Shown: in pieces, positions 18,040 to 26,791 of the stretch
How the letters are laid out: each line of letters opens with the position of its first letter
How positions within the stretch are numbered: position 1 is the stretch's first letter
Assembly: GCA_016719165.1 (NCBI GenBank)
Contig: JADKAJ010000002.1
Span: 868,001 to 932,000, forward strand
Direction: 5' to 3'
Length of the DNA: 64,000 nucleotides
Source: Chitinophagaceae bacterium
Lineage (GTDB): Bacteria; Bacteroidota; Bacteroidia; Chitinophagales; Chitinophagaceae
Translations under genes and position numbers: made by a program
Notes under the pieces: generated by a model
What the model was told of the DNA's origin: nothing
Databases searched by the model: none
The model's input: the letters and a program-made list of their open reading frames with translations, nothing else

Positions 18040-18705
18040 ATGATGAAAAAGGTAATAAACCTGGTTATTGTTTTTTTCCTGCTGACTTTATCAGTTCAGT
18101 CACAGGAAAAGATATCGTTCTGGAATGAGGTGCAGGCTTTCAGGCAGAAAGATAGTGTGCAGTTTCCTGCTGCGGGGCAGTTGTTATTTATTGGTAGTTC
18201 TTCATTTACGATGTGGAAAGATGTACAGGATTATTTTCCTGGTTATAAGATACTGAACAGGGCTTTTGGAGGTTCTACGCTGGTTGACCTGATCCGGTTT
18301 CGGTATGACGTTATCTACCCGTATCAGCCCAAACAAATAATAATTTATTGCGGGGAAAATGACTTTGCCGCCAGTGATACAGTGACAGTAGAAATGGTAA
18401 TGCAGCGGTTCAAAACTTTATATCGTTTGATCCGTGCTAAATATACCAGCGTACCTTTAGTATATGTTTCTATGAAACCAAGCCCGAGCCGGGTACATCT
18501 GATGTCCAGGTATGCCGAGGCTAACAGGCAGATTGAAATATTTTTAAAAAAGGATAAAAAAGCAATTTTTGCGGATGTATATTCAAAAATGCTGAAAGAA
18601 AACGGCAGACCGATGGATGATATTTTTTTAACGGATAGCCTGCATATGAATGCAAAAGGTTATGCGATCTGGGAAAAAGTACTGGGTAAGTTTTTGATCA
18701 AATAA
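18040..18705 (+). CDS. Secreted SGNH/GDSL hydrolase (esterase)
   Basis: 221 residues from the ATG at 18040 (a second ATG follows at 18043); an in-frame ATG at 17992 lies inside the previous gene and is rejected because the signal peptide (ending VQSQ) begins at 18040-18043. SGNH blocks are block I LLFIGSSSFTMW with the nucleophile Ser, block II Gly in AFGGST, block III YCGENDFA with the Asn, and block V DSLHMNAKGY with catalytic Asp and His. The family deacylates carbohydrates and lipids; a carbohydrate acyl-esterase role is inferred from the operon. It starts 1 nt after the stop of the GH43-like gene, so translational coupling is likely. Confidence 0.92.
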   Translation: MMKKVINLVIVFFLLTLSVQSQEKISFWNEVQAFRQKDSVQFPAAGQLLFIGSSSFTMWKDVQDYFPGYKILNRAFGGSTLVDLIRFRYDVIYPYQPKQIIIYCGENDFAASDTVTVEMVMQRFKTLYRLIRAKYTSVPLVYVSMKPSPSRVHLMSRYAEANRQIEIFLKKDKKAIFADVYSKMLKENGRPMDDIFLTDSLHMNAKGYAIWEKVLGKFLIK

Positions 18706-18708
18706 ATA

Positions 18709-19767
18709 ATGACTATGGTGCGGCTTAGAAAATTTGTATTTCCACTCTTGTTACTATCAGTTTGCGGGATGAGTTGTAAACAGGAAACAGCTGTTACTAA
18801 GATCGCCTTTGGTTCCTGCGGTCACCAAAGCGACCCACAACCGGTTTTGGCAATTGCGGCAGCGCAAAATCCCGATGCGTTCATTTTCCTCGGGGATAAT
18901 ATTTATGGCGACACAGACAATATGGATACACTGCGGAACAAATACGAACGGCTGGGTGCAAAACCTGAATACCGGCAATTAGCCGCAGCGACCAAAATTT
19001 TTGCTACCTGGGATGACCATGATTTTGGACGCAATGATGCAGGAAAATATTACCCGTATAAAAAAGAATCCAAAGAGATATTCATGGAATTCTTTAAAGA
19101 GCCGGCTAACAGTGATCGCAGAAAGCATGATGGTATTTATAAAGCAGAATACCTGCAAGAGGGTGATAAGATTATTCAGCTGATCCTGCTGGATGTTCGC
19201 AGTTTCAGAAGTGATTTACTGTTATTTGACAAAGAAAACAAGGAATTGCAAGCGAAGTATTTTTATCCGCTGGATTATCAACCCCATACTTCACCCGATA
19301 GTACTTTGCTGGGAGATGAGCAATGGAAATGGTTGGGAGAAGAATTGAAAAAGCCGGCTGACCTGCGTTTGATCTGCAGTGGCTCACAATTCGGGATTGA
19401 GTTTAATGGTTATGAGGCCTGGGCTAATTTCCCACTTGAGCAAAAACGTATGCTGGAATTAATTAAAAGCACAAAAGCAAACGGAGTGCTGTTCCTTTCA
19501 GGTGATGTGCATTATGCAGAAATTTCCAGGTTGGAAACAGATGGATTGTATCCGATATATGATATAACATCAAGTGGTATTACTTCTACCTGGAGCTTTG
19601 CCACTCCTAATAAAAACAGGATCGAAGGGCCGGTGATGGATAATCATTTTGGATTATTAACCATTGAATGGGAAAAGGATCCTGTGATCAGGATGGAGAT
19701 CATCGATAAGTATAAGAACAACCGGATTGAATACACTATAAACAAAAGCCAGATTCAGTTCAAATAA
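18709..19767 (+). CDS. PhoD-like alkaline phosphatase/phosphodiesterase, lipoprotein
   Basis: A 352-residue metallophosphoesterase of the PhoD-like (PF09423) family. A hydrophobic leader ends in the lipobox GMSC. Metal-ligand motifs are seen in IAFGSCGHQ, FLGDNIYGDTDN, WDDHDFGRND and SGDVHYAEIS, in the order found in PhoD phospho(di)esterases. PhoD enzymes act on phosphomonoesters and on phosphodiesters such as wall teichoic acid. With an EEP hydrolase upstream and a GDPD downstream it is the second of three phosphoester hydrolases in this operon, which is unusual and suggests a phosphate-substituted glycan or a phospho-compound co-released with it. It lies 3 nt from the SGNH gene. Confidence 0.9.
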   Translation: MTMVRLRKFVFPLLLLSVCGMSCKQETAVTKIAFGSCGHQSDPQPVLAIAAAQNPDAFIFLGDNIYGDTDNMDTLRNKYERLGAKPEYRQLAAATKIFATWDDHDFGRNDAGKYYPYKKESKEIFMEFFKEPANSDRRKHDGIYKAEYLQEGDKIIQLILLDVRSFRSDLLLFDKENKELQAKYFYPLDYQPHTSPDSTLLGDEQWKWLGEELKKPADLRLICSGSQFGIEFNGYEAWANFPLEQKRMLELIKSTKANGVLFLSGDVHYAEISRLETDGLYPIYDITSSGITSTWSFATPNKNRIEGPVMDNHFGLLTIEWEKDPVIRMEIIDKYKNNRIEYTINKSQIQFK

Positions 19768-19795
19768 GCTTTCAGTAATAATTAAAAATTAACAG

Positions 19796-22087
19796 ATGAA
19801 AAGAGCAGTTTTAATCTTGATTGTTATCAGTGCCTTACTTGCGGGGAAAGAAGTTACAGGTCAGACAACTAACAATGCCAAAATGAAATCTTTTATTGAT
19901 GTATTGATGAAAAAAATGACGTTGGAAGAAAAGATAGGCCAGTTGAATTTACCTGGCAGTGGTGATATTGTTACCGGTCAGGCACAGAGTTCAGATATCG
20001 CCAAAAAGATCAAGGAAGGAAAAGTAGGCGGTCTGTTTAATATTAAGTCGATGGCTAAGATCCGGGATGTACAGAAGGTAGCTGTAGAGCAAAGCCGTTT
20101 AAAGATCCCGATGATCTTCGGTATGGATGTAATTCATGGTTATGAAACAGTATTTCCAATTCCATTGGGACTGAGCTGTACCTGGGATATGAATTTAATT
20201 GAGCGTAGTGCCCGGATTGCTGCGATAGAAGCAAGTGCCGATGGTATCAACTGGACATTTTCACCAATGGTAGATATTGCCCGTGATGCCCGCTGGGGTA
20301 GAATTGCCGAAGGAAGTGGTGAAGATGCGTATCTCGGTTCTCAAATTGCTAAAGCCATGGTAAAAGGTTACCAGGGAAACGACCTGTCAAAAAATAATAC
20401 GATCATGGCTTGTGTAAAGCATTATGCATTGTATGGAGCAGCAGAGGCAGGCCGTGATTATAATACAACAGATATGAGCCACCAGCGGATGTATAATGAA
20501 TACTTCCCGCCTTACAAAGCTGCTGTTGAGGCAGGTGCCGGAAGTGTAATGGCATCTTTCAATGAAGTGGATGGTATTCCCGCAACGGCGAATAAATGGC
20601 TGATGACAGATGTACTGCGAAAACAATGGGGTTTTAAAGGGTTTGTCGTAACAGATTATACCGGTATTAATGAAATGATCGATCATGGTATTGGTGATTT
20701 ACAAACAGCTTCTGCAAGGGCTTTGATGGCAGGGATTGATATGGACATGGTAGGAGAAGGAATTCTCCTAACGACGCAGAAATCTCTGAAAGAAGGGAAA
20801 GTAACATTGGCACAGATCAATGCTGCCTGCAGGAGAATATTAGAAGCAAAGTATATGCTGGGGTTATTTGATGATCCATATAAATATTGTGATGAGAACA
20901 GGGCTAAAACAGAAATATTTACGGCAGCTCACCGTAAAGAGGCCAGGAGTACTGCTGCACAAAGTTTTGTGTTGCTAAAGAATCAGAACAATGTATTGCC
21001 TTTGAAAAAGGCAGGAACCATCGCTTTGATCGGGCCATTGGCAGATAACAAAGAAAATATGCCCGGTACCTGGAGTGTGGCGGCTAATTTTGATAAAGCG
21101 ACATCAGTATTAACTGGTTTAAAAGAAGTGGTGGGTGATAAAGTGAAGATATTACATGCAAGAGGTTCCAACCTTGATGAGGACAGTTTATTCGAAGAGA
21201 GAGCCGGTATGTTTGGTAAATCATTACGTCGTGACAGTCGCCCGGCTAATGTTATCCTGCAGGAAGCAGTGGACATCGCTAATCAGTCAGATGTAATAGT
21301 AGCTGCTTTAGGCGAATCATCTGAAATGAGTGGAGAATCATCCAGCCGATCTGATATTCAAATTCCAAAACTGCAACAGGATTTATTAAAAGCATTATTG
21401 AAGACGGGCAAACCTGTGGTATTGGTATTATTTACCGGTCGCCCACTGGCATTGAAATGGGAAAATGAAAATGTGCCTGCCATATTGAACGTATGGTTTG
21501 GTGGCAGCGAAGCAGGATATGCTATTGCTGATGTTTTGTTCGGGGATGTTAATCCTTCCGGAAAGCTTAGCACTACTTTCCCGCAGAATGTAGGACAGGT
21601 TCCTATCTTCTATAATCATAAGAACACAGGCCGGCCACTGGAAGAAGGAAAATGGTTCTCTAAGTTCCGTTCTAATTACCTGGATGTGAGTAATGATCCG
21701 GTTTACCCTTTTGGTTATGGATTAAGCTATACCAGTTTCAGTTACAGTGATATCAAATTAAGCAGTGCTTCATTAAAGGGCAACCAGTCATTAACGGCGT
21801 CAGTTACTGTTACCAATTCAGGTAAATATGATGGGAAAGAAGTGGTGCAATTGTATATCCGTGATGTGGTAGGTTCTGTAACGAGGCCGGTAAAAGAGCT
21901 AAAAGGTTTCCAGAAAATTGACCTGAAAGCCGGCGAGAGCAAAACGGTTACATTTAACATTACTCCAAATGATCTTAAATTTTATAATTACGATTTGAAG
22001 TTTGACTGGGAACCCGGCGAATTTCAGATTATGATCGGTGGTAATTCAAGAGATGTGAAAGTGGGAAAAGTAAACTGGCTAAAATAA
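19796..22087 (+). CDS. bglX: GH3 beta-glucosidase 1 (BglX-type)
   Basis: 763 residues with a cleaved signal peptide, probably periplasmic. Domain order is the BglX type: (beta/alpha)8 domain with TLEEKIGQLN, the KHYALYGAAEAGRDYN substrate pocket and the nucleophile Asp in VVTDYTG (D287), the alpha/beta sandwich domain with LIGPLADNKENMPGTWS and the GESSEMSGESSSRSDIQIP loop, and a C-terminal fibronectin III-like domain (VVQLYIRDVVGSVTRPVKELKGF). Family members hydrolyse terminal beta-glucosyl residues, including sophorose and gentiobiose, so it could finish oligosaccharides from the GH144 and GH30 enzymes. A second GH3 lies at 47082. The symbol is given by family similarity only. Confidence 0.94.
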   Translation: MKRAVLILIVISALLAGKEVTGQTTNNAKMKSFIDVLMKKMTLEEKIGQLNLPGSGDIVTGQAQSSDIAKKIKEGKVGGLFNIKSMAKIRDVQKVAVEQSRLKIPMIFGMDVIHGYETVFPIPLGLSCTWDMNLIERSARIAAIEASADGINWTFSPMVDIARDARWGRIAEGSGEDAYLGSQIAKAMVKGYQGNDLSKNNTIMACVKHYALYGAAEAGRDYNTTDMSHQRMYNEYFPPYKAAVEAGAGSVMASFNEVDGIPATANKWLMTDVLRKQWGFKGFVVTDYTGINEMIDHGIGDLQTASARALMAGIDMDMVGEGILLTTQKSLKEGKVTLAQINAACRRILEAKYMLGLFDDPYKYCDENRAKTEIFTAAHRKEARSTAAQSFVLLKNQNNVLPLKKAGTIALIGPLADNKENMPGTWSVAANFDKATSVLTGLKEVVGDKVKILHARGSNLDEDSLFEERAGMFGKSLRRDSRPANVILQEAVDIANQSDVIVAALGESSEMSGESSSRSDIQIPKLQQDLLKALLKTGKPVVLVLFTGRPLALKWENENVPAILNVWFGGSEAGYAIADVLFGDVNPSGKLSTTFPQNVGQVPIFYNHKNTGRPLEEGKWFSKFRSNYLDVSNDPVYPFGYGLSYTSFSYSDIKLSSASLKGNQSLTASVTVTNSGKYDGKEVVQLYIRDVVGSVTRPVKELKGFQKIDLKAGESKTVTFNITPNDLKFYNYDLKFDWEPGEFQIMIGGNSRDVKVGKVNWLK

Positions 22088-22131
22088 GCAAAGGGCCGTA
22101 TGTTTTAATTTAAAAATTAAAGTCAGCGCAA

Positions 22132-23944
22132 ATGGAAAAAATGAGATTATTCCTGGGATTATTATTATTGCCATTTGCTGTTTCATCGCAAGGGCTTATT
22201 ATAAATACCTTTAACCGGAATACTACCAGTCTGAATGGTGAATGGAATTATATTGTTGATCCCTATGAAACGGGGTATTATAATTTTCATTCTGAGATCT
22301 ATGATCAGAAAAATGCGGGTTCTCCGTCAGCCTTTTATAATAATTACCATGCAAAAAATAAAGCAGAGCTGGTTGAATATGATTTTGATAAATCACCGGT
22401 TATGGCTATACCGGGTGATTGGAATACGCAAAAAGAAAATCTCTTTTACTACGAAGGCACTGTTTGGTTCAAGCGGTCCTTTGATTATGCACTCAAAGAA
22501 AGAAACCGGTTATTTGTGTATTTCGGGGCAATCAATTACAAGGCTGATGTGTACCTGAATGGAATAAAATTAGGTACTCATGAGGGAGGATTTACGCCGT
22601 TTAATTTCGAAATTACTGCTGTTGTAAAACCCGCTGGTAATTACCTGGTAGTAAAAGTGGATAACAAACGATTCAGGGAGGCAGTGCCAACAATGAATAC
22701 GGATTGGTGGAATTACGGGGGCATTACAAGAGACGTGATACTAATAGAAGAACCACCTGTATTTGTTCAGGATTATGCGATTCAGCTGAAGAAGGGAACT
22801 CAAAACCTGATTGCCGGGTATGTGAAATTAAATGGACTAACAGACGGAGAAAATATAACGATCAGTATACCGGAGTTAAAAACCGAAAAGAATATCACTG
22901 TATCAAATAATGGGTATACGCCATTTGAGATCAGGACTGATAAGCTGCAGTACTGGTCTCCATCGGATCCAAAACTCTATGAAGTTTCTATAAAAACATC
23001 CCGGCAGACATTAAAGGATAATATTGGGTTCAGAACAGTTGAGACAAAAGGAAGCAGATATTCTGATCAATGGTATGCCTGTCTTTTTAAAAGGCATCTG
23101 TATGCATGAAGAATATAAAGGCAGACGGGCAAACAGTGAAGCTGATGCACGGGCAATGTTGACCTGGGCCAAAGAACTGGGTTGTAATTTTATCAGGCTT
23201 GCACATTATCCGCATAATGAATACATGCTGAAAATGGCAGATAAGATGGGTTTGATGGTTTGGGAAGAGATCCCTGTTTACTGGACCATTGATTTTGGAA
23301 ACGAATCAACGTATAATAATGCAAAGAATCAGCTGACCGAAGTTATTACAAGAGATAAAAACAGGGCATGTGTTATCATCTGGTCGATGGCAAATGAAAC
23401 ACCGCTTTCTGACAAAAGAAATTATTTCCTAAAGAATCTCGTTTATCATGCCAGGTCACTTGATTCAACAAGATTGATCAGCGCAGCACTTTTGACCAGG
23501 GGGGAAAAGGGAGTTGGAATTATTGACGATAAAATTGGGGAGTACCTGGATATAGTGGCTTTCAATCAATACAGGGGATGGTATGGCGGTGATCTGGCAA
23601 CTGCACCGGATGCAAAATGGACAACACCTTATAATAAACCTGTTGTTGTATCTGAATTCGGGGGCGATGCCAAACAAGGATTGCATGGTGACAGGGAAGA
23701 ACGCTGGACAGAGGAATACCAGGAATATCTGTATCAGCAAAACCTGCTGATGATTGAAAAGATGCCAAACATCCGGGGGATAAGCCCATGGATATTGACT
23801 GACTTCCGGTCGCCACGAAGGATGTTGCCGGGCATACAGGATGGATTTAACCGGAAAGGGTTGATTGCGGACAACGGGATAAAGAAAAAAGCATTTTTTG
23901 TCCTCCAGGAGTTCTACAGGAAAATATCGCTGAAGTATAAATAG
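22132..23944 (+). pseudogene. GH2 glycosidase interrupted by a single-base frameshift
   Basis: Two overlapping frames together encode one GH2 enzyme of about 604 residues with signal peptide. The first frame (to 23109) carries the jelly-roll sugar-binding domain (VWFKRSFDYAL, YFGAINYKADVYLNG, WNYGGITRDVILIE) and the Ig-like domain up to IGFRTVETKG. The second frame continues from about 23054 with DILINGMPVFLKGICMHEE and the TIM barrel, including the acid/base Glu in WSMANETP (codon at 23396) and the nucleophile Glu in VVSEFGG (codon at 23654). Removing one base between 23046 and 23056, for example from the AAAA run, restores a continuous frame, and the protein on both sides is well conserved. 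It is therefore either a recent mutation or a consensus error. Beta-glucuronidase and beta-galactosidase-like activities are both possible. Confidence 0.85.
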
Positions 23945-23961
23945 GTTCACTCAAATGTTCA

Positions 23962-25938
23962 ATGAAACAACTCATTACATTCTTAATAACACTTATACTT
24001 TACTTCAATGGGTTTGCCCAGCGTCCATTTTTATTGTATTCACCCGATTCAGCACTACGGCTTGAAATTTTTACCGGAACTCAATTAACATATAAGCTAT
24101 TTGCAGGTACACAGTTACTGCAATCGTCTTCTTCTGTTGACCTGAAGCTGGACAATGGTTTGCAACTTTCTGATAAGCTGGTAGTATCGAAGTACAACTA
24201 CAGAAAAGTTAATGAGCTGGTTAACGTGGCAGTGCCTTATCGCAGGCCGGTCATTTCTAATCACTACCAGCACCTGGAGTTGATTTTCAAACAGCCATTC
24301 TCCGTTGAATTTCGTTTGTACAATAATGGTATGGCCTACCGGATAGGTACCCGGTTTAAGGATTCAATTATTATAAAATATGAAACGGCAATTTTCGATG
24401 TAGACAGTCAGTCCGTTGTATGGTTTCCTCATATTGATAAACGACCTGAAGCGGATCGCTTTCATACCAGTTTTGAAGGCATTTATAAAAAGGAACTATT
24501 ATCAGGGATACCTGATAGTATGCTGACCTATGCACCCGTGACTTTATCGTTGCCGAACGGGTATCATTTGTCTATTACCGATGCCAATTTGTATGATTAT
24601 CCCGGAATGTTTTTACAAAATGGAAATTCAGGGTTACAAGGTGTTTTTGCTCCATATCCCCTCAGGGAAGTGATGACCGAAGGCGAATTCCCTCAATTGA
24701 TGGTTACCGAACGGGCTAATTATATTGCCAAAATAAAAGGTACAAGAATGTTGCCCTGGCGGGCTGTGCTGGTAGCAAAAAATGATATTGATCTCCCGGA
24801 AAATGATATGATCTACCTGCTTGGCGATCCAACTACCCTCACTGATTTTTTTTGGATCAGGCCGGGTAAAGGGACAGATGAATGGATCACAGGGATCAAT
24901 TTATTTAATGTACCATTTGAAGCAGGTATCAATACTGCTACTTATAAATACTATATTGATTTTGCCAGGCGATTCGGCTTTGACCAGGTAATGTTGGATG
25001 CGGGCTGGAGTGATTACAGGGATCTTTTTAAGATCAATCCCAACCTGGACATGGATGAACTGGTTGCTTATGCGAAGAAAAATGATGTTAAACTGATGCT
25101 ATGGACACTTTGCTCCACTTTAGATAAACAACTGGATGCTGCGTTGGCACAATTCAACAAATGGGGAGTATCGTCCATCATGACTGATTTCATGGACAGG
25201 GATGATCAGCCAATGGTAAATTTTTATCATCGTATTACAAAAGCTTGTGCGGAGCATAAAATTTCCATCATGTTTCATGGGGCTTTTCCACCAAAAGGAT
25301 TTAACCGGACATGGCCAAATGCTATTACACAGGAAGGAGTGTTGGGAGCAGAATGGAATATCTGGAGTGACCTTGCTACTCCCGAACACAATGTGGCCAT
25401 TGCTTATACCCGGATGCTGGCTGGTCCGCTGGATTATGAACCCGGGTTGTTACTGAATGCACAAAAAGACCAGTTCCGGCCTATTGGTAAAAATCCGATG
25501 AGTATCGGAACACGATGTCATCAACTGGCAATGTTTGTGGTATACGACAGCCCGCTTCAAATTTTCAGTGGTAATATCAGCCAGGGATTAAAAGAACCAG
25601 TCTTTATGGAATTCCTCGGCAGTATTCCAACAACCTGGGATGAAACAAGAATTTTGCAGGGAAAGATCGGTGAGTATATTATTACAGCCAGAAGGAAAGG
25701 AAATGATTGGTTTATTGCGGGATTGAATAATAGTGTGGCCAGGGAAATAGATTTGTCATTTGATTTTATAACAGAGGGAGATTATAAAATGATTGTCTGT
25801 AAAGATGGATTGAATGCACATAATTATGGAAGTGATTATGTTTTGAACGAAATGTTGGTAAATAAATCAACTGAGTACAATTTAAAAATGGCTCCCGGTG
25901 GAGGATTTCTGGTTAAATTAGTTTCTAAAACGAAGTAA
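23962..25938 (+). CDS. GH97 alpha-glycosidase
   Basis: 658 residues with signal peptide (ending GFAQ). The N-terminal GH97 beta-super-sandwich spans about 25-290, the TIM barrel about 300-560 (FDQVMLDAGWSDYRDLF, VKLMLWTLCST, IMTDFMDRDDQPMVNFYH), and the GH97 C-terminal beta-domain follows. GH97 contains inverting alpha-glucosidases (SusB type) and retaining alpha-galactosidases. The Asp in the IMTDFMDRDDQ strand is placed like the nucleophile of the retaining group, so alpha-galactosidase-type action is favoured but not proved. It lies 17 nt after the GH2 gene and shares its last base with the GDPD start. Confidence 0.9.
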   Translation: MKQLITFLITLILYFNGFAQRPFLLYSPDSALRLEIFTGTQLTYKLFAGTQLLQSSSSVDLKLDNGLQLSDKLVVSKYNYRKVNELVNVAVPYRRPVISNHYQHLELIFKQPFSVEFRLYNNGMAYRIGTRFKDSIIIKYETAIFDVDSQSVVWFPHIDKRPEADRFHTSFEGIYKKELLSGIPDSMLTYAPVTLSLPNGYHLSITDANLYDYPGMFLQNGNSGLQGVFAPYPLREVMTEGEFPQLMVTERANYIAKIKGTRMLPWRAVLVAKNDIDLPENDMIYLLGDPTTLTDFFWIRPGKGTDEWITGINLFNVPFEAGINTATYKYYIDFARRFGFDQVMLDAGWSDYRDLFKINPNLDMDELVAYAKKNDVKLMLWTLCSTLDKQLDAALAQFNKWGVSSIMTDFMDRDDQPMVNFYHRITKACAEHKISIMFHGAFPPKGFNRTWPNAITQEGVLGAEWNIWSDLATPEHNVAIAYTRMLAGPLDYEPGLLLNAQKDQFRPIGKNPMSIGTRCHQLAMFVVYDSPLQIFSGNISQGLKEPVFMEFLGSIPTTWDETRILQGKIGEYIITARRKGNDWFIAGLNNSVAREIDLSFDFITEGDYKMIVCKDGLNAHNYGSDYVLNEMLVNKSTEYNLKMAPGGGFLVKLVSKTK

Positions 25939-26765
25939 TGGATTCAAGGAAAATAATAAAAGCTATCATAGGTGCAGGCATTGTTTTATTATTTTCCTGT
26001 TCACCGACAAGAAAAAATAGCATGAGTCCGACATTTGCTGCGAACCCGGTTGTTGCACATCGTGGTGCCTTTAAGAAAAACAGCTTTCCCGAAAATTCTA
26101 TTGCATCGTTAAAAGAAGCGATTCGTTTAGGTTGTACCGGTTCTGAATTTGATGTGAGGATGACGGCAGATGACTCCCTGATCATTAATCATGATCCGCA
26201 TTTCAATAAACTCGAGATCGAAAGAGCCAGCTATGCAGAATTGGGTCAATACAAATTATCAAACGGTGAAAAACTGCCGACACTGAGGGAATATCTGCTG
26301 GCTGGCCTTGATGGTAATAAATTAACCCGGCTGGTACTGGAGATCAAACCTTCCGGCATTGGTAAGGAAAGAGGGAAACTGATTGCAGAACGATCAGTTG
26401 CGCTGGTAAAGGAATTGAATGCAGCCCCGATGACTGTGTATATTAGTTTTGATTATGACATCTTGAAAAGGATCGTTGAACTTGATCCAAAAGCGTCAAC
26501 TCAATATCTTAATGGTGATAAATCTCCTGCCCAATTAAAAGCAGATCGTATTGACGGGGCAGACTATCATTTCACCGTTTTTAAAAAAAATCCTGGCTGG
26601 ATTGAACAGGCAAAAAAGAATAAGATCATATTAAATGCCTGGACAGTGAATGATGCCGCAACCATGGACTGGCTATTGGCCAATGGGTTTGATTTTATTA
26701 CCACAAATGAGCCGGAGTTACTTTTTGAAAGAGCAAAACTGTCACCAATAATCTCAGGCAATTAA
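25938..26765 (+). CDS. Glycerophosphodiester phosphodiesterase, lipoprotein
   Basis: 275 residues with a lipobox LFSC after a short hydrophobic stretch, so exported and lipid-anchored. GDPD catalytic motifs are complete: VAHRGAFKKNSFPENS, the metal ligands in SEFDVRMTADD, and INHDPHF, with the closing NAWTVNDAATMDWL and DFITTNEPELL. The reaction is hydrolysis of a glycerophosphodiester to glycerol phosphate plus an alcohol. The ATG overlaps the GH97 stop by one base (TAATG), so the two are translationally coupled. In a glycan operon the likely substrate is a glycerophosphoryl substituent, in contrast to phospholipid head groups; this is inference. It is the last gene of the 18-gene run. Confidence 0.92.
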   Translation: MDSRKIIKAIIGAGIVLLFSCSPTRKNSMSPTFAANPVVAHRGAFKKNSFPENSIASLKEAIRLGCTGSEFDVRMTADDSLIINHDPHFNKLEIERASYAELGQYKLSNGEKLPTLREYLLAGLDGNKLTRLVLEIKPSGIGKERGKLIAERSVALVKELNAAPMTVYISFDYDILKRIVELDPKASTQYLNGDKSPAQLKADRIDGADYHFTVFKKNPGWIEQAKKNKIILNAWTVNDAATMDWLLANGFDFITTNEPELLFERAKLSPIISGN

Positions 26766-26791
26766 TTGATTTACGCAGCAGTTAGCAGGAA

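Noticed and set aside
22088..22131. AT-rich inverted repeat TTTAATTTAAAAATTAAA between GH3 and GH2 as a terminator
   Set aside because: The pairing is only A-T, lacks a stable stem, and the genes on both sides appear to belong to the same operon.
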